Source of the DNA: Physella acuta | Taxonomy: Eukaryota > Mollusca > Gastropoda > Physidae | Direction: 5' to 3' | DNA: 64,000 nt | Assembly: GCF_028476545.1 (NCBI RefSeq) | Contig: NW_026731784.1 | Location: 1,116,001 to 1,180,000, forward strand | Part shown: positions 10,529-21,414 of the stretch, in pieces | How positions within the stretch are numbered: position 1 is the first letter of the stretch | Layout: each line of letters begins with the position of its first letter | Translations under genes and position numbers: made by a program | The notes under the pieces: generated by a model | Told to the model about the DNA's origin: nothing | The model's database searches: none | The model's input: the letters and a program-made list of their open reading frames with translations, nothing else

Positions 10529-12300
10529 TAGTAATTACACAATTAGGCTAGAATGAATGGTTCTAATATACTGTCTTATTCGAAGGGCGATAACCGAAAA
10601 TATAACTTCCATAGTAATGTGTATCGTTGAATTTTCTTTTTAAATACTAAAAAAAGGCCAATGGTTTCATTCAATCAATTACTAAGGTACTATATTGATA
10701 AATGGACACAGTTTTAGCTTTATTCTTATATGTGTCTTTAAAAAAATGGATGACTAAATTAATTACAAAAACAGTGGCCAAGCATTATACATATATCAAA
10801 TACAATCGATTGGGTAACTTAATTGATGGTCCAGAACCTGTATTTGTGGTTTCCAATATATTATATATATACTTTTCTTCTTAGTGTCAAATGTAATTTT
10901 TAGTTTCTTTTTGTGGGCGCAGATTTTAGTGTGATTGCAATAATTTATTTTGGACGGACATTTTTTTTTCCAACTGTATTAGAATATACTGTCCGTTATT
11001 AAGTAGGAGTGAAGTTTGTAGACATTCATCTAATAGAAATAAATTTAAACTGAGTGACACTATTTAATCCACAGACAAACAGACAACCAAACACACACCG
11101 TATTCCCATCCTTATCTATATCAATAGATACGACATTTGTTTTAAAAAAAAATATTGACTTTCTGAATTATGATACATGAAAGATAGCTCCAACGTTTAT
11201 TGAAATATTGAGTGCAATATTTGTAGTGTACACAATTTCATATACATTGTTTGTTTTTTTTGTTCTTACAAGTTGTAATTGATCGAAAGTAGAAAATTAA
11301 CCAAAAATTAAGTACATAAAAAAAACATTAAAAACAAAAATTATTTAAATTCTTTTCTTCAAGACTTTGACTTTCAAACAAATAAAACATAAATACAAAC
11401 ACATAATTAAGTTGTGTTTATTCATTTATTTTACTGAACGAAACAGATACACCGAAATAATTCATTAAATAGTTGGAACCAACAGTTGTTGGTTAATTGG
11501 CTGTTTTAATCGACAAAATGTGATCTTTGAGTGATTATATTATATTAGATTATATTAATTTTAACAAAGTGAATTGCATTAAAATCATTAGCCATCATGT
11601 ACAGAATAGTGGCACATGCAGCAATATCATCCAACACTTACTAAAACATATTTTCTCCACATTATAAAGGTAGTTGTACACAACCTCAGCCATACATTCC
11701 CCCGTGTAGCTACACATGTCTAGGGAAGTTAAAAAAAACGTGTAACGGGTAGCTAATCATCTGGTGAAACATACCTCACAATCACAGTCAGCTGATCAAT
11801 TTTAGTCCGTCAATTATTGAGTCTTGTTTGGGCCCCAAAGAAAGTTGGGACATTAACCTAATGCCTGTTTAGCTGATACGTAATTCCTACAGTGTAGGCC
11901 TATATAGTGTTGTATTTAAACTAAATGATTACATAATTTTAAATTAAAATTGTCAGTTTAGAATTGCCGTAGATATGACTTTTTTATATCATTTTTTAAA
12001 ACAAACTAAAAGTGCTTAACAGTTGCCTTTGCTTGAATTGAAACTATTCAAGGGAGACAACACTAACAAACGTGCATAATTATCGATATCAAGTTCATGG
12101 AAAAATCTACTTTTAATGTAATAGGAACAAAACGCAGTATGTGCTAAAAAGAAATTTTATTTAGAACATTTACGATATTATTAAGCAAACTACCTACTTT
12201 TAAAAAAAATATTGTTGCCTAAAGTTATATATTTTGAAACAGTAATTTACTTGCACACATTTTGCCTTATTAACCGAAAACTATATTATTGATTCAGCTT
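10529..12300 (+). repeat. Segmental block A
   Basis: Homologous to 44990-47075 (block B), in part to 49850-50445 (block C), and inverted to 53700-53880 (block D). Shared landmarks include aattaggctagaatgaatgg, ggacggacatttttttttcc, acagttgttggttaattggc, tcacagtcagctgatcaatt and tattcaagggagacaac. Block A lacks the hAT element found in B at 45401-45712, so its site near 10920-10935 is empty. No gene recognised. Confidence 0.85.
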
Positions 12301-12800
12301 ATTAGTTAGTACTCCATCGAACAACTCTACTATCAACGACAATACACGAGACTCGCCCTTTCACCAATCCATCATACCTCATCGACTCAAGTCTACCATC
12401 AATGCCACGTCACCAAACTCATCCCTTCATCAACGGAACATCCCTCACTGATACTCTCGAACTACTTCTACCAAGATTCAACCACAACCTAATCAAGATA
12501 GTTATACACGCAAGAACAAAGGCCAAGAACTACGAGAAGCGATCATGTATTGTCCTGTACTCTATGTTATATGTAAAGAAACCGGAAATGAAAAACAAGA
12601 AATCAGAAGAACATGGGAAAATGGAACCAAGAAAACAGAAGGAAAATCAAGAAAATCACATTGTAATTTTTTTCTCTTTATGCAATGCTATGTATTGTGT
12701 CTATTTTATCATGTTCATGCAACCTCTCCACACAGCTAGCTCCTGGCTCGACAGGAGTGAACTGTGTGGAAGGAAGACTATTAAACTTTAAAAAAAAAAA
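12300..12800 (+). mobile_element. Possible retroposed sequence with A-tail and 3' stem-loop
   Basis: Ends in an A-rich tract at about 12789-12800. Just before it is a two-tier hairpin: ccacacag at 12728-12735 pairs with ctgtgtgg at 12762-12769, and inside it ctcctg (12740-12745) pairs with caggag (12752-12757). A 129-residue frame (12402-12791) is Lys/Glu-rich in the middle and unrecognised. The 3' stem-loop plus A-tail suggests a non-LTR or SINE-type 3' end. No target duplication was found, so the 5' limit is uncertain. Confidence 0.35.
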
Positions 12801-13048
12801 TTTCTTGCTCATAGCGACTCAAAACACATGTAACCTCAGTAAACAAGGACGCCAAAGGGTTTGTGTTGTGGTACTACACATATTAGTTTTCCAAACCCAA
12901 CTAGCATGTTTCATTTAAATAAAATGTATGTCGGTGTAGAGTAACATTACTTTTTTACATCGGTATTTAAAATACTGTTTAGCTGAAGCAACATGTCGAC
13001 ACCAAACAGTTATGACGTAAGGGTGTGTACATTTTGATGTTAGCTCTG

Positions 13049-13165
13049 TAACATTGGCACCATACAGATGGTCAGCTTGATGTCTAGACAATGGCACCAT
13101 ACAGATGGTCAACTTGATGTCTAGACAATGGCACCATTCAGATGGTCAGCTTGATGTCTAGACAT
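13049..13165. repeat. Three copies of a 37-bp unit
   Basis: The unit runs as atggcaccatacagatggtc then agcttgatgtctagaca and is repeated three times with few changes. Confidence 0.9.
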
Positions 13166-13437
13166 TGAGGGAATAAATGTTGGTCCCGCTAAAATATCAC
13201 ACTAGTTTAGATACATCAGATCAGCTGAGTCTCGAGTAACAACAGTGGCACGTGAAAGCTTTGGGTCGTTAGATAGTTTGTTAATCACATTCTCCATCTG
13301 TTGTCACTTTTATCTCAATAGTTCAGGGGTATGTGGGGCAAAGAGGTGATTTTTAGTTAGATCAAATGCGTCTCTAAAAAAGTGTTCATGTGTATCTCTC
13401 TTTTGTGGATAGTTGAATTAAATGTTAATCATCCATG

Positions 13438-13724
13438 CAGTGGCGTAGCGAGGTCGTGTGTCACCCGGTGCGGCACTTAATGGTGTCACCCCACCAGAGA
13501 CGTTGCAACCCTTCCCGGGGACAAACTTTCAAGTTTTCGATTTGCACCCCCACCCCTCAAGTTTTCGATTTGCACCCCCCTCAAACGTTCGATTTGCATC
13601 CCCCCCTCAAGTTTTTCTCTATATATTTTGCTATTTTTTGCCTTGGTGTCACCCCCCTAAATGGTATCACCCGGTGCGGTCCGCACCCCCCGCCCCCCGC
13701 CCCCCCCCCCTCGCTACGCCCCTG
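13438..13724. mobile_element. hAT MITE (CAGTGGCGTAGCGAGG family)
   Basis: The left tip cagtggcgtagcgagg and right tip cctcgctacgcccctg are inverted repeats. An 8-bp duplication, catccatg, flanks it at 13430-13437 and 13725-13732. The 287-bp interior is C-rich with repeats of tttcgatttgcacccc and has no transposase. A truncated relative is at 45917-46140. Confidence 0.9.
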
Positions 13725-13959
13725 CATCCATGTATTATAAATAATTGTCATTTCAGTAATTTTTTTTTAATCCCAAGTTTGATACGCTTAATATATAGAA
13801 TGATTCATTTCATTACAGTATCAATTAATGACGCTACCATTTACACCACACATGTTATTGGATTAGTTAAGTATGAATATTATTTTTCGAGTGGTCTACT
13901 AAATTTGTGTGGACGTTAACATCAGAGGTGCGGGGTGGTGTTGGTTGACGACACGTGAG

Positions 13960-14340
13960 ACGGGTAGACTGGGTGAGGATTGTGGGGGGGGGGGGGGTGA
14001 GGGGGGGGGGTTGCAGCATTTAAAATGTTTGAGGCCACCATAAATGGAGGGATGACCTTTAATTAAACGTAATACAATCAAACTTGAACGTCTTGTGATT
14101 TGCAACTAGCGTACCGGAATGTCACAATATTATGTTTTAAATACGTATGTTTTTCCATGTATTACTATTATTTTACATTATGTTACTTGTGTCTTGTATG
14201 TGTTATTCATGTGTTAAGTATGTGTCAAACAATGTTATTTGATTTGGGCAATGGTTTATTAAAACGCTTTACACAAACACATCTCATGTTTCAACATTTT
14301 AAGCCTAATTATTTTAAAGAATGAATCAATTAGTAATTTT
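13960..14340. other. No gene; G-homopolymer region
   Basis: Contains two long G runs around 13982-14010 and otherwise AT-rich DNA. Nothing recognised. Confidence 0.5.
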
Positions 14341-14389
14341 CTATTCTGTTGAGAGAGTGTATAGGCTAAGATAAATGTAAAAATCGATC

Positions 14390-15130
14390 CTGGCTGAAAA
14401 ATGTAGCGTATGGATTTGGGTTGAATGGTATGGACAAATGACTTTTACTGATATACTTTTGGAAATTTATAAACAAATAATATACGTAACAGGGGTATCA
14501 TGGACAAATGACTTTTACTGATATACTTTTGGACATTTAAAAACAAATAATATAAGTAACAGGGGTATCAAGCGAGTAAAATGAGACATCTTTTATAGTT
14601 TCCTATAGTGTACATCATTTTAAAAGTTGTGCAGCTGGAAAGTGTCCTAAAACACAGCTACGATGTTAACACTTGATTACACTGTTGAATTATTTAATTG
14701 CCAATTATATAAAATTGTATAAACTATGTAAAAAAAAAAACAAGTGCTTTTCATCACTTCCTATTTCTTTTATTACAGGTTTAAGGCAAATAATTTCTGA
14801 TGTAATTACTTTAACAAGACAAACATAATTTACAATACAAAGAGGCAAATATAACTGCATTCTTTACTATTTCTAAATAGGCTTTGATTGAAATAATTAT
14901 TCTAATACAGAAAAGTGTATTTTGTGTGTACTTTTAAAAAGAATATGATGTTTTTCAGTACATTAAAATGTATAACCGTGATAATATTTTATAGTAAATT
15001 TGTAATTATGAGAAATATTTTCTTCAAGCCACGGTGCAAGGCTCAACTCAATGAGGAGAAAGTAGTTTTTTTATTTAAATAAATTAACATGTGGCTAATT
15101 ATTCCATTCGAAGTAACAAGCCTGCTTGTG
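14390..15130 (+). repeat. Diverged segmental copy of the 18.7-19.0/22.5 kb region
   Basis: Shares ggatttgggttgaatggtat, aaatttgtaattatga and attccattcgaagtaacaag with 18770-19000 and 22500-22570, in that order. Inside it, a 70-bp segment is duplicated in tandem (14431-14500 and 14501-14570) with very few differences. Confidence 0.7.
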
Positions 15131-16244
15131 CTGAGGAAGGTGAAGTGGAGTTCAGCTGTTCATGGACTCTATACCGTGATCCCAACTCGAGACTTTCGTG
15201 ATAGCCGTACAACACACCACGATAATCCCGTTCTGGATGTAGCTTACCCCATTAAATATTGAAAAACAGAGTTTGCATAATATGATGTTATAACAATAGT
15301 GTTTTGAAAGAACACATTATTAAATCTCATGACATACGCCAGGTTAAATTATCCTCAAACAGTTTTTTAGAGAAGCATTCATTTGAAAAGTGAAATGTTA
15401 TTATATATTATGTAAACTATTTGTGGTGTTGATAATTATAAAGCTCTATATTAATTAACCATTCAGTAATTAAAATGACTTCACTGTGACCAATCAGTAA
15501 AACAGAAAAAAATGGGCTTTAAATAAAATCACAGATTTTTGCAATAATATAAAGCTTACAAACACAAAGAAATATGATTCTATAGACAGTGAGAACTTAT
15601 CCCCACAGATAACAACATATTTGCCAAATCAATTAACATTCAAGAAGTCATTCTTATATAACGTATTTGATTAAAGGACATACACGAGTCTACAGTCACG
15701 CAATGTATTTCTAGGCCGACCAACATAAGTTACGAAAATGTATGTAGTAGTGTTCCAATGTTATATTATGTACTGAGTTTGAATTTGATTTTGAATATTA
15801 TCATTAAAAAAAATTAATAAGATTACATTTTAATTGTGTATAGAATGTTATAGCACTTGAATAGAAAATTTGATTATATTGTTTGGTTTGTTTCTATGTA
15901 ATGCGTTGTATTAATGTTAGGAAGATATTTAGAGATATGATAGAATGCACACTATATAATTTTTTGATACAACAGTTTTTAGTTTTTAAATTTCTCTTTT
16001 AACACATAAATATATGATAGAGTTTGCAAAACGATTATGTTATTGTTAATTTTAGTTTGTACGAGGTCTAGACATTACGAGTATGCATACATATATCTAT
16101 GGTGTATTTACCTTTCAGTGATACTGTAAATCTCTAACGTTTGAGGAATAACTATAGATTATACCACTACATTTTTTAATTATATCATTGTTCGTATAAT
16201 TGTCCGGTTTAAATTTTCTCTCAATCACTTTTTGTAATTTTTTT
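15131..16244. other. Intergenic, nothing recognised
   Basis: About 1.1 kb of AT-rich sequence without supportable ORF, RNA gene or repeat terminus. Confidence 0.5.
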
Positions 16245-16485
16245 TTTCATTTTTTTAGAATTTTTACCCCCCCCCCCTGCCACCCCCCTTAGTCACACAT
16301 AGTCACAAAAAGACAGATCCCCATAAAATGACGTCACACATCAGCCAACCCCCCCCCCCCCCCCCCCCTCACAATTGCCGTTGAATGCTCATTAAAGCAG
16401 TTATAGTTTCCCATTTCTTGTCTGAACGGACCCGCCCCCCCCCCCCCTTTTCCTCCTAACAGTGTGACGTTATTTATGGACACCC
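16245..16485 (-). mobile_element. Harbinger-like MITE, one end preserved
   Basis: The right end, gtgacgttatttatggacac followed by ccc, matches the tip of the 668-1035 element. The interior has taaaatgacgtcacac and long C runs. The left tip is degraded. The internal ttgccgttgaatgctc and cccatttcttgtctgaac words also occur at 47100-47165. Confidence 0.6.
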
Positions 16486-16489
16486 CTAA

Positions 16490-17100
16490 CCCGAGATGAT
16501 TTTCTTCTCAATCGGCTTATGACAATTTCAGAAAAAAAAACCCAAAACATTAACGAATTTCGATTGCCCGTACGCCGTTTGCCGGAAGGCCGTTTTACTA
16601 AAACGTATTTGCGACAAACTCCTTTTTAAGCGTTGCGGTGTTTCACAGTTAAAAAAAAAAATAATTAATAACGCAATTTAAACGTTATAGGCCTACACAT
16701 ATTTTACAGTTTTACCATTACAATTAATAGTTCATACATTATTGGTTAGAGTTCTAAATCAGTAAATATACTGTCTGGATCAAAATGTATGTTTTTTTTT
16801 TAATTTAAATACATTTTTTATATGTAAAAAATTAGAAGGGAGACAACGCAAAACAAATTACTAGCCGGTCTGTTTTTGTAAAGTTTAGAAAGATATATTT
16901 GAAAAACAACGGTCACAGTATGAAATATCTGACAAAGATATTTGATGGTTTTAGAAAATATAAAACAAATTAGTAGTCATGCTAATATGCATTAAAAATC
17001 TTTCATGCTATAAAAGTTTTAAACAGTGACTTTAATGTATACATTTTTCTAAGACACGCAATTTATTCAGCTGAATCTATGTTGACTTGCAGCTTCTTAT
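16490..17100 (-). repeat. Dispersed segmental block G (inverted copy)
   Basis: Homologous to 55480-56110 on the same strand, and in reverse to 23940-24745 and 30600-31475. Markers are the ttttcttctcaat start, gcgacaaactccttttta, and a gtgtttcac word followed by an A run. Confidence 0.65.
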
Positions 17101-17149
17101 CCGGAAACAATTATTTTAGCAGTAATACATTCATATAAGTAGTATAAGC

Positions 17150-17706
17150 CAGGGGTCGGCAACCTGCGTCTCGCGCGCCGCATGCGGCTTTTTTTATGTC
17201 AAAATGTGCTCTCCAGCTGCTTTCACAAATACCAATAGTTATATTAATTCATTTTAATTTTTTTTAGTTATTAGCTTCCTACGGTCGAGCTGGGTACTGG
17301 ACTGTAGGGTACGAGCTTACCCTGGGCTCCGTGGGGTGGAAGATAAGCCTGGTGAGAACCAAAGGACAGAAGTGACCGATACACGGTAATCGAGCCGATA
17401 CCCAAGCCATTTAGTCTGAGTTTGTCGTGTCGATGGATGCCTGGCTAATGGGAGACACATCCAGAGCCGGTGATATCCGTTAAGAAAAAAAAAGTTAACA
17501 GCTTCTAAAGTAAATGGGGAGAGTCCTTTAGTTATACTATTTGATTTCTAATTTTATCACGCTGGCAAAACATGTGTATGTTTTTGTATGAATAAATATT
17601 ATATCACAGTTAAAGCGAATTATTTAAAATAACAAATCTAATTTATTTACGTAATCCCAATCAAATACCAAATATTGAAACAAAAATGTGGCTCTTTAAA
17701 AACTGG
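17150..17706 (+). mobile_element. hAT element, CAGGGGTCGGCAACC family, right end lost
   Basis: Starts caggggtcggcaacctgcg and shows the sub-terminal ctcgcgcgccgcatgcggct typical of the family. Toward 17690-17706 it has gtggctctttaaaaactggg, as near the right ends of complete copies, then breaks into repeat REP. The 8-bp duplication cannot be checked because the right tip is absent. A SINE-like insert lies within. Confidence 0.75.
17281..17489 (+). mobile_element. SINE-like insertion inside the hAT element
   Basis: A GC-richer segment (ctacggtcgagctgggtact ... ccggtgatatccgttaag) with an A-rich tail interrupts the AT-rich hAT interior. Flanks gttattagcttc and gttaacagcttc match at 10 of 12 positions, as expected for an old target duplication. 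Box A-like ggtcgagctggg is present but no clear box B was found. Class uncertain. Confidence 0.45.
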
Positions 17707-18100
17707 GTAATAGATGTAGATTGGCTTTTCTTCAGATTTCAGCAGCCATAAACTATGATTATACAAGTAGTTCAGGATTTCATGAAAAGAAAGTGTAAAA
17801 TAACATTTGGCATTATTAGTGAATTACTTTTTTTTAAAAATCAATTAAAGAGCAAGTTGTCCGACCTGATGGTGACAATGTAACAGATGTAACATCAACA
17901 TTTACTAAATGAACCTCTACTAGACGGTTTACCTTCCAGTATATCACACGATCCTGACAACATCTATGTTAGACCCTCGCCAGATATATGCTGGGCACAT
18001 TATACACATACAAGACATACCTTGCAATAATTCGTAGCACTCCAATGTAAACATTTTAAAGTCCCGGCGTAATTAGGTATGGTTATACTGTATAGGCCGT
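17707..18100 (+). repeat. Dispersed repeat REP, copy 2
   Basis: Same order as copy 1: atagatgtagattggctttt, aagttgtccgacctgatggt, aacatcaacatttactaaat, atcacacgatcctgacaaca, cggcgtaattaggtatgg. Confidence 0.75.
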
Positions 18101-18638
18101 ATAACATAGCATAGGTAGTGCTATATTTTATTATGTTTCCTTTTAAATATTGCAAATATGATTACATCGTATTATATACCCATTTAAATGTATCAAATAT
18201 AATTACATTGCCTTATATGGACATTAACATATTTCATATCTCACTGTTTTATTTTATAATTAAAAGCATATTTTACCTTTCAGATAAGACAAACCCATTC
18301 TTGGTCAAATGATTAAAAAAAATAAAAGTAACTTTAATGTATGAAAAATGGTATACATTGCATAGTAAAGTCAATATTTTATTAAAACTGTAAAGCAATT
18401 AAATATATAAGGAAACGTTTACTTTTTTGAATACGTGTTTTTAAAAATTAAGAACTGTTCTAACTTTTTACAACTCTGAAAAATCCTCTATTCGTTTCTT
18501 GCTTTTTTTTTCTCGCAAATGGTTTTCCCAGTGACCGTTATGTCCTTACTTAAGTATGGTACCTTAGTTGTGAGATCAATGCAACTTTCCCATTTTCCTG
18601 AACAAATCTCCCTCACTATTTGTCGCAGCCTGACAGAT

Positions 18639-18772
18639 CTACAACATTTTTGTATTAGTGTGAGAGGATTCTTTTTGTTCATCCTCAGCATCACTTTGTG
18701 TTATTTCTAAATCATGACCTTTCCAATAATCACCCGTAGTAAAGTTTCCAGTTTTTCTAGACTTTGATGTGG
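18639..18772 (-). CDS. Candidate terminal exon, unrecognised; copy of 57697-57830
   Basis: After an AG at 18773-18774 (minus strand) an open frame of 43 codons begins TSKSRKTGNFTTGDYWKGHD and ends EDEQKESSHTNTKML before TAG. The copy in the other arm has the same length and differs by about one residue (Gly to Asp). The composition (acidic, Ser/Thr-rich) looks protein-like, but the alternative frame is also open in both copies. That second frame gives 68 residues starting MMLRMNKKNPL. No upstream exon was identified. This could be chance conservation within a young duplication. Confidence 0.25.
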
Positions 18773-19326
18773 CTGGATTTGGGTTGAGTGATATGGACAA
18801 ATAATTCTTACTTAATACAATTTGGCAATAAAAAAAAAAAAGGCTGAACTTTTTAAAAATCGTTATAGTTTTTAATTAAACAAAATATGTTTAAAAACAA
18901 TAAAACGTAAAAAAAAAGTCGAAGTACTTTTAAATAAATATAATGTTTCTTCGTATTTTAACAAAAGTAATATTTTATACTAAATTTGTAATGACCGACT
19001 CTTCAATGTCTAGATCAGGGGTCTCCAAACTTTTCAGCCCGAGGGCCGCATTAACTATCAAATATCAGTTCGGGGGCCAGTTTCTTTCAGGCATCTCTTT
19101 GGGGTGGACCCCCCCCCCCCCCCCGCCCACACTTTCCCCGAAGAACGTCTACCCCCAACCTCCAATGAACTAATAGAAATATATACAAATTTAATGTGTA
19201 GAATGTTTTTCTCATTTGCTTGTCCAACCAAGCCTTTCTTTATGCAACTCATGTTCTTTCATCCATGAATTGTCAGGTAACTGAGGGTAGTTTAGTCCAA
19301 GTTATAATGAGCAAATGTTTTTTTTA

Positions 19327-20024
19327 TGTAACACATATGGTTACCAGCCAAAGGGGGATAAAACTATGAAGTTTTTATTCATTGGGTTGCGGCCCCTGTG
19401 GGACTGCAACTGAACTGTTGACGTTTTTTTATGCTTTTGTGAGCGAAATTACCTGTGTTCCATGTCATGTGACATGTGCCTAGTCGTGTCGCACACGCAA
19501 GGCTGCTGTCTGTGGACCAAGATGTAGACCTAATGAAGGTAGTGTAGATATTTAAATTATGTTTGTTAAAATACTTACTTATGTATTCCTGCTAGTGCTG
19601 CATGTGCACACTAGTTAGGGTGATGTATTAAATTAAGTATTTATTTTGTAGTACTACTTATTGGTACTTGTTGGCAGTACTGTGTACTGGCCGAAAACAT
19701 AATTTATTGTACCCGTGTATATTGTAGCTTACACGTGGTGTTGTCCTGAATGTAACTTTTTTATTTTACATTTGTTTTAGGGCTACAGTTCTGTTTCTGT
19801 TTCTATTTTGATCTTTTGATCTTTTGGTCTTTTGGATTGTTTGGATCTTTTGGTCTATCTTGGCTAGTTCGTTTTGTGTTGCATCGCCGTCATGGCTCGA
19901 TGCTATAAATAAACGAGTACTTGACAACAACTGTCGGCGTCGGTGTGTACTTAATCTCAGGGTCAGCCCGTCTTAACCACAACACCTCAGTGGGTAAAAG
20001 CATCCCCACTGAGTGAGGGTTACA
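19327..20024 (+). repeat. 5' LTR of the Gag-only element
   Basis: Begins TGTAACACATATGG and ends GAGGGTTACA, so the tips are TG...CA within a 6-bp inverted TGTAAC/GTTACA. A TATAAATA/AATAAA cluster at about 19904-19913 could serve as promoter box or poly(A) signal. Nearly identical to 21415-22120. Confidence 0.9.
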
Positions 20025-20026
20025 TT

Positions 20027-20044
20027 TGGCGCCCAACGTGGGGC
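20027..20044 (+). promoter_or_regulatory. Primer-binding site, tRNA-Lys1,2 type
   Basis: The 18 bases tggcgcccaacgtggggc begin two bases after the LTR. This is the sequence known as the complement of the 3' end of tRNA-Lys1,2 in several retroviruses. The match to that well-known site is complete as I recall it. Confidence 0.85.
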
Positions 20045-20062
20045 TTGACCTTGGGAGGTAGG

Positions 20063-21298
20063 ATGGAACGCACCAAGCCGACGTTCGAGAAGTTGTCGCA
20101 GGAGTTGGCCGAACTGACGGCTAAGATGGCGGCGATGCAGGCAAGTGCGCAGCGGCCCGTGACGGTGAAGGTGTGTGCTCCAGTACACAGCGATGAGGAC
20201 GAGTTCACCGACTTTCTACCCACGGGCGGGGTTGCAGGGGAAGCTAGCCCGAAGATGGAGACCGTCCTGAAAGCTGTTAAAAGGCTGGACGGGACAACTG
20301 AGTCCCCAGTCGTAGCCACGGCAGCAGCTAACAGGACTATCCAGGTAGACTCATTAACGGCAGCTGTTCGCCAAGAGTCGAAACCGCTGATACTCACGGA
20401 GGAACAACTTGACCGTCTGGCGGAGAAGGTGGCAGCAGCTATCCTAGCCCGGAAACAACGGCCTTACAGAGGAGCTTGTTACGGGTGCGGGTCCAGGAAG
20501 CACTTCGTCCGCGACTGTCCGAGGAAAGCAGCTAGGCAACGGAGTAAGCAGCAGGGGAAATGCCAGTCTATCAGCGTCGGGGAGCGGATGCTGATGCGTG
20601 TTCTGCCAAGCTCCCAGCCCAAGTTTACGCCACCGAGATCATCACAGTGTCGAGCAACCACAGCTCAGGTTACCTCGCCTAGCGGCTGGAGGTACGGCTG
20701 TCGGGTGTTCCGCCGTGGAGGAGGGTTGCAGCCGGAGGGTGCGCGTGAGAAGGGTAGACAGCCACACTATGAATGTCAGTCTCAGCGCGAGCAAGATCGT
20801 CGCTTGGGAGACAGACATGACACAAGCAGAGGTCGGAGACGCCGCCGGAGGAGAGGCCGACGACGTGGTGGACGCCGCCGTGGTTGGCAGCGACCCGACT
20901 ATACAATGTCGAGTGCTGAACCCACTGTGGCGGAGGGGGAGCGACGGAGAGAGATCATCCCAACCAGTGAGGCAGATGAAGGTGAGGAACTGACAATAAA
21001 GGTAGTGGTCCCAACTAGACTTCGGGCGGAGGCAACGTCTTTCGTGCCAGAGGTTGTCGCCCGGGACGGACAAGACAAGGTGATGGTCAGGCCAACCCCA
21101 CATCTGGATGAGGTGAATGCGAGGGACGAGGCATCGGACGAGGATGACTCTTGGATCAACCCAGAACCACCAGCGGAGCTGCGGAGGTCAACCCGTCAAC
21201 GACGACCCGTCGAGCGACTCAACCTGGCGCATCAAGTGGTGACCAGTACCTGCACTGGAGCCTCTACCGGTTTGCCGGGAATAATCTATTTAAGTTGA
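20063..21298 (+). CDS. Gag-like protein with CCHC zinc knuckle
   Basis: 411 residues from an ATG in good context (aggATGg), 18 nt after the primer-binding site. Residues about 7-25 look coiled-coil. A zinc knuckle CYGCGSRKHFVRDC (C-X2-C-X4-H-X4-C) is at about 139-152. An Arg/Gly-rich basic stretch is at about 256-274. The C-terminal part is acidic and ends with LRRSTRQRRPVERL, a motif often seen in the tail after integrase in Ty3/gypsy Pol. This suggests that the interior fused a Gag start to a Pol tail. The frame is far richer in G+C than its surroundings. No capsid core was recognised, so packaging ability is unknown. As a fossil it appears uninterrupted. Confidence 0.75.
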   Translation: MERTKPTFEKLSQELAELTAKMAAMQASAQRPVTVKVCAPVHSDEDEFTDFLPTGGVAGEASPKMETVLKAVKRLDGTTESPVVATAAANRTIQVDSLTAAVRQESKPLILTEEQLDRLAEKVAAAILARKQRPYRGACYGCGSRKHFVRDCPRKAARQRSKQQGKCQSISVGERMLMRVLPSSQPKFTPPRSSQCRATTAQVTSPSGWRYGCRVFRRGGGLQPEGAREKGRQPHYECQSQREQDRRLGDRHDTSRGRRRRRRRGRRRGGRRRGWQRPDYTMSSAEPTVAEGERRREIIPTSEADEGEELTIKVVVPTRLRAEATSFVPEVVARDGQDKVMVRPTPHLDEVNARDEASDEDDSWINPEPPAELRRSTRQRRPVERLNLAHQVVTSTCTGASTGLPGIIYLS

Positions 21299-21402
21299 AA
21301 GGACTTAATGTCTGTGTACTAGTGTACTGAACTTTTTTTAAGTACTATTATGTATGAGTGTAAATGTAAATGTAAATGTGAATTCCATTGTACATTTATT
21401 TG

Positions 21403-21414
21403 TGAGGGGGGCTG
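21403..21414 (+). promoter_or_regulatory. Polypurine tract of the Gag-only element
   Basis: gtgaggggggctg lies directly before the 3' LTR, the usual place for plus-strand priming. Confidence 0.7.

Noticed and set aside
12402-12791. 129-codon frame as a host gene
   Set aside because: No family match, and the 3' part is a hairpin plus A-tail typical of a retroposed end.
20479-21159. Minus-strand and shifted frames of 60-153 codons
   Set aside because: Shadows of the GC-rich Gag-like frame.
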